From an uncultured Mycoplasmatota bacterium (GTDB lineage Bacteria > Bacillota_I > Bacilli_A > RF39 > UBA660), in the NCBI GenBank assembly GCA_948465965.1, contig CAOJYR010000014.1, forward strand, positions 1 to 35,371: a stretch of 35,371 nucleotides of DNA. Direction: 5' to 3'. How positions within the stretch are numbered: position 1 is the first letter of the stretch; each line of letters opens with the position of its first letter. The notes under the pieces are model-generated. The model was not told where the DNA came from. It ran no database searches and worked only from the letters and a program-made list of their open reading frames with translations. Shown here piece by piece: positions 9,415 to 17,193 of this stretch. A program made the position numbers and the translations under genes.

Positions 9415-9442
9415 ATTCTAACAACTCTAAACTTTTTGTCAA
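9415..9442 (-). promoter_or_regulatory. Sigma-A promoter of the dnaG-rpoD-trmK operon
   Basis: A perfect -35 TTGACA and a near-perfect -10 TAGAAT with 16-base spacing on the minus strand, the -10 box lying 22 bases before the first gene. It is the strongest promoter match in this part of the window. Confidence 0.75.
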
Positions 9443-9494
9443 TAGGAATAAATAAAAGGAATAAGGCTATAATTATAATGAAGGGAGTGATCAT

Positions 9495-10001
9495 ATCAAA
9501 AAAATATTTATAAACACAATCATTATATTTATAATCTCATCCATTGCTCATTTTATCTATGACCTATTTCCAAATTCTCTAACTGCTATATTCTTTCCAG
9601 TGAACGAAAGTATCTTTGAACATTTAAAATTAGTTTTTACAGCAGGAATAATTTTTTCTATAATAAACCTAATAATTACAAAGAATAAAAAAAATTTCTA
9701 TTTTATAACACTTGCAAGATCAATTTTGTTAATAATAATCCTATTAATTATCTATTTACCAATTTACTATTTATTTGGTGAAAACTTAATTATAACATTA
9801 ATTATTCTATTCATAACCATTTTCATTACTGAATATAGCATCTCTAAATTAGAAACAAAAAAACACTATAATTTTTTAAATTTAATTAGTGCTTTTCTAA
9901 TTATCCTATTTTATTTAACTTTTATATATTTAACATATAATCCTCTGCACCTGGATCTGTTTTTAGACCATAAAACCAATAGTTATGGTCTAAATAAGTG
10001 A
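9495..10001 (+). CDS. DUF6512-like membrane protein with apparent ATC start
   Basis: The conserved frame runs 168 codons from an ATC at 9495. Reading upstream from the conserved FPVNESIFEHLKLVF motif gives a first helix (KKIFINTIIIFIISSIAHF) and then YDLFPNSLTAIFF, as expected for the DUF6512 family. About five hydrophobic helices follow. The frame has no ATG, GTG or TTG before the GTG at 9600, which encodes the conserved Val of the VNES motif and would cut off the first helix. The ATC is preceded by GGGAGTGATCAT, placed like the GGTGAT sites of neighbouring genes. It is either a rare non-AUG start or an ATG-to-ATC mutation or sequence error. Function unknown. Confidence 0.65.
   Translation: MKKIFINTIIIFIISSIAHFIYDLFPNSLTAIFFPVNESIFEHLKLVFTAGIIFSIINLIITKNKKNFYFITLARSILLIIILLIIYLPIYYLFGENLIITLIILFITIFITEYSISKLETKKHYNFLNLISAFLIILFYLTFIYLTYNPLHLDLFLDHKTNSYGLNK
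9962..9994. terminator. Palindrome in the overlap of convergent genes, possible terminator
   Basis: A perfect 12-bp stem (TTTAGACCATAA against its complement, 9-base loop) lies in the last codons of the DUF6512-like gene and extends to the yqeH stop. No clear T-run follows on either strand, so termination is uncertain. Confidence 0.4.
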
Positions 10002-11000
10002 TTTTCGCATAAATGTATCTACATTCTTATCAATATAAACATCCACTACTGCTTTATTAACTATTTTTATAAATCCTAGACCATTAATAACTAAATCTTC
10101 TCCATACTTAACATGATAAGTAACTTTATTTAAATTCTTTAAATCATCCTTATTACTAGCATTTAAAAACCTCTTTACTCTTAAACTATTAGAAGCATAA
10201 AGTGTGAAACTATTTTTTTCTCCTTCAACATAATCTATTCTAACTAAATCTTCAATAACAATAGATTGATTACGACGCAGTTGATAGGTCTTTGGTTTAA
10301 TCTCCTTAACTGGAGATATTTTTTTTGTCATTTTAGGATCTACATAATTCAAAATAGAACCAGTATCGACAAGACCTGGAGTATCTATTAAAGTCAAGTA
10401 ATCATTAATTTCAATATTTACTGTATTTAAAGTAGTAGAAGGAAGGGCTGACATAGTTAATTCCTGTGTTTTATCAGAATAATTTTTAATCAGTTTATTA
10501 ATTAAGCTACTTTTTCCCACATTCGTATGCCCAACTGCATAGACATTCTTACTCGTTTGATGATACTTAATACGTTTTAACAAATAATCTATATTATAAT
10601 TCTTACTAACACTTACTACTATAATCTCCTCAAAATGAAGACCTTTATCTTCTATATATTTAATCAATTTAGCTTCCTTTACAGATTTAGGTAAAGCATC
10701 TTTTTTATTTAACACTAAAATCATTTTGTTGGAAATATAATTCCTAACCTCATCTAAATCCTTATCCAGATTTAATAAATCAGTAATATACAAAACCAGA
10801 TCCTTAGTTTCTCCAACGCTCTTTAAAATGGATAGATATTCATCATTAGATTTAGTAACAACCTGATATTCCCCATAATTTTTCATTCTAAAACACCTTT
10901 GACAAATATCATTATCTAAACTAGTCGTATAACCTTCCTGTAAAACATTTTCATCTTGTAAAACAACACCACATCCAGCACACTTTTTCTCACTATTCAT
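9990..11000 (-). CDS. yqeH: Ribosome biogenesis GTPase YqeH
   Basis: A 336-residue circularly permuted GTPase needed for 30S subunit assembly. The N-terminal treble-clef zinc finger is intact (Cys7, Cys10, Cys33, Cys36). GTPase motifs occur in permuted order: G4 NKKD at 98-101, then G1 GHTNVGKS at 157-164, then G3 DTPG at 206-209. The C-terminal region is the expected RNA-binding part. The start at 11000 is set by GCGAGGTAAGTATT; the longer open frame into yqeG is not needed. It overlaps the yqeG stop by 8 bases, so the two are translationally coupled, as in many Bacilli. It converges with the DUF6512-like gene, overlapping its end by 12 bases. Confidence 0.95.
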   Translation of the reverse strand: MNSEKKCAGCGVVLQDENVLQEGYTTSLDNDICQRCFRMKNYGEYQVVTKSNDEYLSILKSVGETKDLVLYITDLLNLDKDLDEVRNYISNKMILVLNKKDALPKSVKEAKLIKYIEDKGLHFEEIIVVSVSKNYNIDYLLKRIKYHQTSKNVYAVGHTNVGKSSLINKLIKNYSDKTQELTMSALPSTTLNTVNIEINDYLTLIDTPGLVDTGSILNYVDPKMTKKISPVKEIKPKTYQLRRNQSIVIEDLVRIDYVEGEKNSFTLYASNSLRVKRFLNASNKDDLKNLNKVTYHVKYGEDLVINGLGFIKIVNKAVVDVYIDKNVDTFMRKSLI

Positions 11001-11511
11001 AATACTTACCTCGCTCAAACGTACCACGTTTTTCATATTTCTCTATAATCTTAGCCTCAAAAAAACGATTAAGTCCCGTTATCTTTAAATCTTTTTTACC
11101 CAAAGGATCAACTAAAATAGTCATAATTTTAAATCTCTTTCCAGCTAAAATATCTGTAACAATCTGATCACCTATTATTACCATCTCTTTCTTTTTTAAA
11201 TGGTAATCGTGTTTTATTTTTCTAAGCCCTCTAGTTGATGGTTTTAAACTCATAGAAACACCACCAATACCTAATTCCTCCAAATAAGGCTTTATGCGTC
11301 TTTTTGTATTATTTGAAACAATAAAAACTAAAAAATCATCTTGAAGACTTTTTATCAGCCTTTTAGTCTTTAAAGGACATTTTTTATTTTCTAGTAATCC
11401 TAAAGTATTATCTAAATCAAAAATCAAGCACTTAATTCCCATATCTTTTAATTTAGAATAATTAACATCATGAACATCTTTTTTATACATAGTAGGTTTA
11501 AAAATTCCCAT
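10993..11511 (-). CDS. yqeG: YqeG family HAD-type phosphatase
   Basis: A 172-residue HAD-superfamily phosphatase. Motif I is DLDNT at residues 32-36, motif II is the VFIVSNNT strand, the motif III lysine follows in STRGLRKI, and motif IV is VIIGDQIVTD. Length and order fit the YqeG (TIGR01668) group, whose physiological substrate is unclear. It precedes and overlaps yqeH, the conserved Bacillota arrangement; the aroE, yhbY and nadD genes that often follow are absent. The start is fixed by AGGTGATGTTAT. Confidence 0.92.
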   Translation of the reverse strand: MGIFKPTMYKKDVHDVNYSKLKDMGIKCLIFDLDNTLGLLENKKCPLKTKRLIKSLQDDFLVFIVSNNTKRRIKPYLEELGIGGVSMSLKPSTRGLRKIKHDYHLKKKEMVIIGDQIVTDILAGKRFKIMTILVDPLGKKDLKITGLNRFFEAKIIEKYEKRGTFERGKYYE

Positions 11512-11530
11512 ATAACATCACCTATCTTGT

Positions 11531-11559
11531 ATTATACATGATTTTTTTCAATTCGTCTA
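11531..11559 (-). promoter_or_regulatory. Candidate promoter for yqeG-yqeH
   Basis: On the minus strand TAGACG, 17 bases, TATAAT, ending about 20 bases before the yqeG start and touching the stop codon of the upstream deacetylase gene. The -35 matches four of six positions. Confidence 0.4.
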
Positions 11560-13071
11560 ATTATTTACTTTTTGACATAACATTTCAGTAGAATCTATAA
11601 TATTTGCAAATCGATAACCATTATTCTTTCCATACAAAATAATTTCTCTTAAAGCATCTCTAGTATAAGGTTTTATATCATGCATTAAAACTACATTAAC
11701 CCTATCAAGAGATAACTTACTAATAACATTATTATAAATCTCATCTGCAGTATGTTCCCCAAATTCGGCATCTCCTGATAAAATATTCCAATCATAATAT
11801 CTAAATCCACGATTTATAACCTCTTGTGTTAACGTACTCATAATTCCAGGACTATACCTTCTACTAACTGTATTACTTGATCCCCCTGGAAAACGAATAA
11901 TCTTACTTTCATACCCAGTAATTCGCTTTACTCTATCTTGTACAGAATATAAGTCATTAAAGTAATTATCAATAGAAGAATAAACATAACTATAATTATG
12001 ACTAGCAGTATGAAGTGCCACAGTATGTCCCTCATCATACTCACGCTTAATAAGTTCGTCTGGACCACTATTAGTAACAAAAAATGTCGCCCTTACTCCT
12101 TCTTCTTTCAATATATCTAAAATAACATCTGTAGTACCACTCTTGGGGCCATCATCAAAAGTTAAATAAATAACTCCATTTTTACTTCTTTCAGATACAA
12201 TTACCTTTCTTGTTTTTTTAGAAGTGTTCCCTGCTTTATCTATAACTTTATAAACCAACTTATACTCACCAGCAACTCTATCATCAACTTTTCCACTAAC
12301 TTTAACTTGATTCGTTATATCTCCATCACAATTATCAATAGCCTTATACCCACTATCTTTATATTCTTCTCCAATATAAGAATAAACTGTATCGCCACCC
12401 TCTAAAGAAATAACCGGCCTTTCTCTATCTTCATACTTAATATTTTTCCTTAAAACCTTACTATTACCAAAACGATCACTTACCTTATATAAGATATAAT
12501 TATTTCTTTTTATCACTTTAACTTTATCAGTAATATTTCCATCATAATTATCAAAAGCCTCATATTTTGGGTTCTTATACTTTCTTCCAGGACAAACAGA
12601 AATATCTCCTTTATTAGCAAAACGAATAACAGGAGCACTTTTATCCTTTACCTCAACCTTACGAACTACACTTCTGGATAAAGATCCATATTTAACTTCA
12701 TAAATAATTTTATAAATACCTAACTTATTAGAATTAACGCATCCTTTAACTTTAACATACTCACTAATATCTTCACCCTGATAAAACGCCTTAAATCCAG
12801 ACTCTCTATATTTCTCTTTATAATTAAGGGTAATAAAACGATTACCCTTTAATACAATTCGAGGCATTAAAACATAATTAAAGAACAACAAAGCAAAAAG
12901 AAATAAAACAAAAATCAAACACCAAATACAAAAATTATTCCTTTTAGCTTTTCCCTTGACATGACTAAACTTTAAACCCTCATTTTCACTAAACTCATCT
13001 TTAAATTTAGAAAGATTAATTTTTCTATAACTAGTTCTATATTTTTTATACTCTTGTCTTTTTTTCGACAT
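11557..13071 (-). CDS. Membrane-anchored polysaccharide deacetylase (NodB/PgdA type) with Ig-like repeats
   Basis: A 504-residue protein: basic cytoplasmic tail, one membrane helix at about 46-68, three Ig-like repeats of the DUF5011 type at about 75-143, 146-213 and 218-293 (the last two with the DNYDGNIT/DNCDGDIT signature), then a NodB deacetylase domain from 300. The catalytic motifs are complete: TFDDGP (304-309), H354 and H358 in HTASH for the metal, RFPGG (393-397), DWN (427-429) and LMHD (462-465). Such enzymes remove acetyl groups from GlcNAc or MurNAc in peptidoglycan and protect against lysozyme. The repeats probably span the wall to position the enzyme. ATG after GCGTGATTTTT is preferred to an upstream in-frame start. 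Confidence 0.9.
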   Translation of the reverse strand: MSKKRQEYKKYRTSYRKINLSKFKDEFSENEGLKFSHVKGKAKRNNFCIWCLIFVLFLFALLFFNYVLMPRIVLKGNRFITLNYKEKYRESGFKAFYQGEDISEYVKVKGCVNSNKLGIYKIIYEVKYGSLSRSVVRKVEVKDKSAPVIRFANKGDISVCPGRKYKNPKYEAFDNYDGNITDKVKVIKRNNYILYKVSDRFGNSKVLRKNIKYEDRERPVISLEGGDTVYSYIGEEYKDSGYKAIDNCDGDITNQVKVSGKVDDRVAGEYKLVYKVIDKAGNTSKKTRKVIVSERSKNGVIYLTFDDGPKSGTTDVILDILKEEGVRATFFVTNSGPDELIKREYDEGHTVALHTASHNYSYVYSSIDNYFNDLYSVQDRVKRITGYESKIIRFPGGSSNTVSRRYSPGIMSTLTQEVINRGFRYYDWNILSGDAEFGEHTADEIYNNVISKLSLDRVNVVLMHDIKPYTRDALREIILYGKNNGYRFANIIDSTEMLCQKVNN

Positions 13072-13093
13072 AAAAATCACGCTCACTAAAACC

Positions 13094-13122
13094 ATTATAC
13101 TGATATTTTGAATCAATGTCTA
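13094..13122 (-). promoter_or_regulatory. Sigma-A promoter of the deacetylase gene
   Basis: On the minus strand TAGACA (five of six), 17-base spacer, perfect TATAAT, about 20 bases before the chosen ATG. Its position agrees with the internal start chosen for the gene, because a start at 13116 would lie upstream of the transcript. Confidence 0.75.
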
Positions 13123-13168
13123 GAAATTATACCAATACAAAAGAAAAACAAAAACATAAGTTTTTATT

Positions 13169-13864
13169 TTAATCAATCTTATTATCTCTAATAAACTCCC
13201 GTAATATTTTGGTTAATGCTCGCTTCTCAATTCTAGAAACATAACTTCTTGAAATTTTGAGTTTATTCGCAATAACTTTCTGTGTTTCTTCATCACGATT
13301 ATTTAATCCATATCTTCTAATTAATATTTCTCTTTCCCTCGGCGTTAAAACATTCATATATTTATTCAAAAGTTTGATATTATCTTTTATATCAATATCC
13401 TCAATAAAATCAGGCTTCGGTGCCTTTAAAACATCAAGTATAGCAATTTCATTCCCATCCTTATCAAAGCCAACTGCCTCATTTATAGAAATATCCCTAC
13501 TATATTTATTATTACTTCTAAAAAACATGAGTATCTCATTTTCAATACACCTTGCACAATACGTTGTAATTTTAACCCCTTTATTGCTAGAAAAAGTATC
13601 AACTCCCTTAATAAGACCAATAGTTCCAATACTAATCAAATCATCAGAATCCTCAACATTCTTATCAAACTTCTTAACAATATGGGCAACGAGCCTCAAA
13701 TTATGTTCAATAAGTTTATTCCTTGCGTTCACATCACCTTCCTCTTTTAATTTTATATATTTCTCCTCCTCCTCACGACTTAAAGGCTCCGGAAAAACTT
13801 CATTTGAATAACTTCCTGTAAAACAAAATAAATTCTTTACGATAGAAAACAAATTAAAAAACAT
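13169..13864 (-). CDS. sigK: Sporulation-type sigma factor, SigK-like, with pro-sequence
   Basis: A 231-residue sigma-70 family factor closest by eye to sigma-K. Residues 1-17 are hydrophobic, like the pro-sequence of B. subtilis pro-sigma-K, then SYSNEVFPEPLSREEEEKY corresponds to the start of the mature protein. Region 2 carries LIEHNLRLVAHIVKKF, DLISIGTIGLIKGVDTF and TYCARCIENEILMFFR; region 4 carries LTPREREILIRRYGLNN and ISRSYVSRIEKRALTKI. In Bacillus, sigma-K runs late mother-cell sporulation genes after cleavage by SpoIVFB. The gene is continuous, with no skin-type insertion. AGGTGATTGT sets the start. No other sporulation gene lies in this window; sigma-E is the main alternative, but the pro-sequence context favours sigma-K. 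Confidence 0.85.
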   Translation of the reverse strand: MFFNLFSIVKNLFCFTGSYSNEVFPEPLSREEEEKYIKLKEEGDVNARNKLIEHNLRLVAHIVKKFDKNVEDSDDLISIGTIGLIKGVDTFSSNKGVKITTYCARCIENEILMFFRSNNKYSRDISINEAVGFDKDGNEIAILDVLKAPKPDFIEDIDIKDNIKLLNKYMNVLTPREREILIRRYGLNNRDEETQKVIANKLKISRSYVSRIEKRALTKILREFIRDNKID

Positions 13865-14080
13865 ACAATCACCTAAGTAATTATATGTCGAAATTTATCA
13901 GATTATTTTGCATTTTATATACAATCATAACTTTACTCTTATAAAAAATGTATAACTATATACAATTAATTCTCTTTTAAATTATTAATCTCAATAAATT
14001 AATCCTCAGAGCGATACATATTAAATAAACACTCACCCTTAACAAAGAAATTCATATCTACATTGATATAAACCATCACC

Positions 14081-14770
14081 TTAAATATATTTATAAATTA
14101 CAATTATATACTTATTCGTTTTCGTTTTAGATAGAACTTCTACTAACCTAAATTTACCTACTCCCCTTATAGAAAATATATCATTATCTTTTAAAGTATA
14201 ATTTCTATTTTTTAATATTTGATAATTTACGATTACCTTTTTTAAACTAATCATTTCATTACTAACACTTCTACTAGTTGGTACTAGTTTAGAAATGATG
14301 CCATCTATTCTTAAAGAACTTACGTGCAACCTTATTTCCCTAAATTTTAAGTGATACCCTTTCACAGTATCCAAATCCCTTTCTACTAGTTTAACTTTCT
14401 TCTTGCCTATATTATCAAAACTATAAATTAATTCTTTCTTTACTTTATTTAAAACAACTATATAGTACCTATCATCATCTACTATAATATCTCCAAAAAC
14501 ATCTTCACATAAATTATGACTAAAAAAGGCCCCCAATATTTCTCTATGAGTAAGTTGAGAGGCTGTTATTATTTCAAATAATGTAATAGCTAACCTATCT
14601 CGATATATTATTAATTTTTCACTTTCTAAAAATAATCTAAACACTTTATATCCTACATTATTTTTCTTTAAACCATTTATAACATAATTTGCATCAATTG
14701 GATTTAAAAAAGAGGTATTTTCTCCTCGCAATACCTTTTCTATTTGATTTTTTAAAGAGTATTTTTCCAT
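14081..14770 (-). CDS. ylmH: YlmH/RqcP2-like S4-domain RNA-binding protein
   Basis: A 229-residue protein matching the YlmH family: central TASQLTHREILGAFFSHNLCEDVFGDIIVDDDRYYIVVLNKV, and a C-terminal S4 RNA-binding domain (about 157-229) with RSVSNEMISLKKVIVNYQILKNRNYTLKDNDIFSIRGVGKFR. In B. subtilis this protein acts on obstructed 50S subunits in ribosome-associated quality control, stabilising peptidyl-tRNA. Usually it lies in the sepF-divIVA region after ftsZ; here it is separated from ftsZ and placed after tag. GGGGATTAGTAT precedes ATG, formed from the tag stop region 4 bases upstream. Individual identities are low, so sequence divergence is notable, but the motif order is clear. Confidence 0.8.
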   Translation of the reverse strand: MEKYSLKNQIEKVLRGENTSFLNPIDANYVINGLKKNNVGYKVFRLFLESEKLIIYRDRLAITLFEIITASQLTHREILGAFFSHNLCEDVFGDIIVDDDRYYIVVLNKVKKELIYSFDNIGKKKVKLVERDLDTVKGYHLKFREIRLHVSSLRIDGIISKLVPTSRSVSNEMISLKKVIVNYQILKNRNYTLKDNDIFSIRGVGKFRLVEVLSKTKTNKYIIVIYKYI

Positions 14771-14773
14771 ATA

Positions 14774-15322
14774 CTAATCCCCTATTTTATATTTAAAACA
14801 ACCCTCATCATGCGAATTAATTACTCCTATTGCTTGTAAATAAGAATAAATGATTGTACTACCAACAAACTTCATCCCCCGAGATTTTAAGTCCTCTGAC
14901 ACTTCATCTGATAATATAGATTTCGTTTTATCTCGTTCATATATTACCTTATTATTTGTAAAATGCCAAATATAATTAGAAAATGTTGTATATTCTTTTT
15001 GTATTTTTATAAAAATCTTAGCATTATTAATAGAGGCCCTTATTTTTAATTTGTTACGAATAATATTTTTATTTTTCAAAAGTTCTTTAATTTTATCTTC
15101 ATCATAATTAGATACTTTTACCACATCAAAATTATCAAATGCCAGACAAAAATATTTTCTTTTATTAAGTATACATTCCCATGATAATCCTGCTTGAAAA
15201 GATTCAAGCAATAACATTTCAAAAAGCTTCTTATCATCAAAAACTTTTTCTCCCCACTCATTGTCATGATAATCTACATAATTATTATTTTCTAAATTTA
15301 CCCATTTACATCTATTCTTCAT
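14774..15322 (-). CDS. tag: DNA-3-methyladenine glycosylase I
   Basis: A 182-residue Tag-family glycosylase that excises 3-methyladenine from alkylated DNA. The zinc ligands of the family are present: Cys5, His19, His171 and Cys175. Family motifs are RCKWVN, YVDYHDNEWG, LFEMLLLESFQAGLSWECILNKR (with the catalytic-site Glu) and FVGSTIIYSYLQAIGVINSHDEGCF. Length matches E. coli Tag. AGAGGTATGAG precedes ATG. It is immediately followed by ylmH, so the two are probably one transcript; no ada-type regulator is nearby. Confidence 0.95.
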   Translation of the reverse strand: MKNRCKWVNLENNNYVDYHDNEWGEKVFDDKKLFEMLLLESFQAGLSWECILNKRKYFCLAFDNFDVVKVSNYDEDKIKELLKNKNIIRNKLKIRASINNAKIFIKIQKEYTTFSNYIWHFTNNKVIYERDKTKSILSDEVSEDLKSRGMKFVGSTIIYSYLQAIGVINSHDEGCFKYKIGD

Positions 15323-15365
15323 CTCATACCTCTATATTTATAGTTTTAATAATAAAATTATCTCT

Positions 15366-15689
15366 TTAATTGTTTTTTTTAAATATATTTAAAATCTTAG
15401 TTTTAACTTTCTCTCTTTTCTCTTGTTTATCACTTTCCTTAAATATTTTATCTAACCTATCATCAAGCCTTTTTCTACTACTTTTAAATGATAAATTATT
15501 AAGATTTACAAATGTAGTATATTCTCCACTACCGACCATAGTAACCATTCTATCTTTACTCTTTTTCTTTATAACCCTATGGTTTTGAATTAACTTTTGT
15601 TGCTCATCAAACTCATTATATGGAATGCCCAGTTCTCTTTCAATAGTATATTTTGTATTTTCAACTGACTTTTCATTTTTTCTACTCAT
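15366..15689 (-). CDS. Small charged protein of unknown function
   Basis: A 107-residue, very lysine-rich protein that I do not recognise. It has no membrane segment or signal peptide and reads as helix-rich, with a small possible strand region in the middle (DRMVTMVGSGEYTTFVNLNNL). GGAGTGATTGG precedes the ATG, and a TATACT box with 17-base spacing to a weak -35 lies upstream, so it is likely a real gene. It precedes tag on the same strand by 43 bases. Confidence 0.6.
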   Translation of the reverse strand: MSRKNEKSVENTKYTIERELGIPYNEFDEQQKLIQNHRVIKKKSKDRMVTMVGSGEYTTFVNLNNLSFKSSRKRLDDRLDKIFKESDKQEKREKVKTKILNIFKKNN

Positions 15690-15783
15690 CCAATCACTCC
15701 ATCTCTTAATAACAGTATACTACAAAATTATATAGTTTGAAATCATTATTAAAAAACCTTATAAAGAAAAAAATCAGAAAAAA

Positions 15784-17193
15784 CTAACTTCTTCCTAATT
15801 TTTTAAAAATAGTATTCTTAGTCGATATAAGAAAATCTTTATTTAATATAACAGCATAAACAACAACTACTACTAAATTAATAATATTTAAAATCATATT
15901 TTTCTGATAATACAAGAAAATAGAAAAAGAAAATATGAATAAACTCTTAACAAGTAATCCCTTATCATATTTTATATTGACATATTTTTTTAAGTCAAAG
16001 TGTCTATAAATCATCATTATAAAATAAGATATTGCAGTAGATGCACTTGCTGCATAAAGACCAAACCTCTTAACGAATAAAAAATTAATTAAAATATTTA
16101 TAATAGCCCCCATAATCGTAGTAGATGCAACCTGTTTTGTCATCTTCTTAGCAATGTAGATTCCTGTATATATACAAATAGAAACATTAAATACAGATCC
16201 CAACACTAAAATAGGAATATAATTAAACGCTTCATTATATTTAGCATTAATTAATATTGGAAAAACAAATGGCATACAAGCAATCATTCCAACACCTAAA
16301 GATGTAAATAATTTAGTGACAGTATTTAAAACATCCGAGAAAAATTCGTCTCTGTCACGACTATTTATATGTAATGCAGCACTCTCGCTCCAGGATAAAT
16401 TAAATATTCCAAGTAAACTAGATAGAATGGTTGGAAACTTATTACTAATTGCATAAACCCCATTCGCCGCAGCCCCAAGAACTATTGAAATTATTGTTCT
16501 ATCACTAACATTAACTATCCACCAACTAACGCCATTCGGAACCAAAGGAATAGAATATTTATACATACTTTTAATTAATTTAGTATCTCTTAATTTAAAA
16601 TCAATCTGTTTATATAGTCCTAATTTAAAAAATAAATATAAGGCACCAAATCCATTCGCAAGCATCATAGATGTAATCATACCTAATGCACCCATATGTA
16701 AAAAAACAATAAATAAAATGTTTAATAGAACAGTAGAAGCACCAGTTACAATACAACTAATCGCATAATCAAGCGTTTTCCCAAGTCCCCTAGAAATCTG
16801 TAAAAAATTTCCCGAAAAAGTACAAATAATAATATCAATTAAAATAAGCCATCTAAAATCAAACTTCCAAAAACAAGTCACAACGGTATAAAGTATACTA
16901 AAACCAAGTAACGACAGTAGAAGGACTAAAAAGTTATTACTAAGTATTTTTTTTGTTTTATCCTTATCTTTTCTAGAATCAATTAAATATCTAAAAACAC
17001 TCATCTCCAGTTCAAGCGTTATAATAGGAACAAGTAAAGTGACATAAGTAGTAATTAAATCAACTATTCCATAATCTTTAGTTAATAAATAACTAGTATA
17101 TAAAGGTAATAAGAAAAAAGAAATTAATTGTGTACATACCCTACCCATAAATATAATAATTGTATTCTTCATTAACTCACGTTTCTTACTCAT
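15784..17193 (-). CDS. Wzx-type oligosaccharide/lipopolysaccharide flippase
   Basis: A 469-residue polytopic membrane protein of the MOP superfamily (polysaccharide biosynthesis protein family), with about twelve to fourteen hydrophobic helices. The N-terminus (NTIIIFMGRVCTQLISFFLLPLYTSYLLTKDYGIVDLI) and the repeated pattern NGVYAISNKFPTIL are typical of Wzx flippases, which move lipid-linked oligosaccharides across the membrane for surface polymers. It is not MurJ-like in its charged motifs. Its start overlaps the upstream VanZ gene by 8 bases, with AAGGAG before ATG. No glycosyltransferase is adjacent, but four GT-C-like genes lie about 8 kb away. Confidence 0.85.
   Translation of the reverse strand: MSKKRELMKNTIIIFMGRVCTQLISFFLLPLYTSYLLTKDYGIVDLITTYVTLLVPIITLELEMSVFRYLIDSRKDKDKTKKILSNNFLVLLLSLLGFSILYTVVTCFWKFDFRWLILIDIIICTFSGNFLQISRGLGKTLDYAISCIVTGASTVLLNILFIVFLHMGALGMITSMMLANGFGALYLFFKLGLYKQIDFKLRDTKLIKSMYKYSIPLVPNGVSWWIVNVSDRTIISIVLGAAANGVYAISNKFPTILSSLLGIFNLSWSESAALHINSRDRDEFFSDVLNTVTKLFTSLGVGMIACMPFVFPILINAKYNEAFNYIPILVLGSVFNVSICIYTGIYIAKKMTKQVASTTIMGAIINILINFLFVKRFGLYAASASTAISYFIMMIYRHFDLKKYVNIKYDKGLLVKSLFIFSFSIFLYYQKNMILNIINLVVVVVYAVILNKDFLISTKNTIFKKLGRS

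Noticed and set aside
9437-9479. TTGTCA and TATAAT on the plus strand as a promoter of the DUF6512-like gene
   Set aside because: The spacing is 26 bases, far too long; TTGTCA is part of the minus-strand -35 box. No better plus-strand -35 was seen.
9478-9513. ATG at 9478 with GGAG as the start of the DUF6512-like gene
   Set aside because: It is in another frame and reaches a stop after eleven codons; joining it to the conserved frame would need a frameshift at the A-run, less simple than an ATC start or point change.
13257-13811. A long open frame on the plus strand opposite sigK
   Set aside because: It is a mirror of the sigK coding frame with leucine/serine-rich low-complexity translation, has no ribosome site, and sigK is clearly real.
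13865-13920. Possible sigma-E-type promoter (CATATAAT) before sigK
   Set aside because: The -10 resembles the sigma-E box but no properly spaced -35 was found, and AT-rich sequence gives such matches by chance.
13999-14076. A 25-codon ORF (starting MVYINVDMNFFVKGECLF) between ylmH and sigK
   Set aside because: AAGGTG directly abuts the ATG, too close for normal initiation, and no family is recognisable. It might be a remnant, but support is too weak to annotate.
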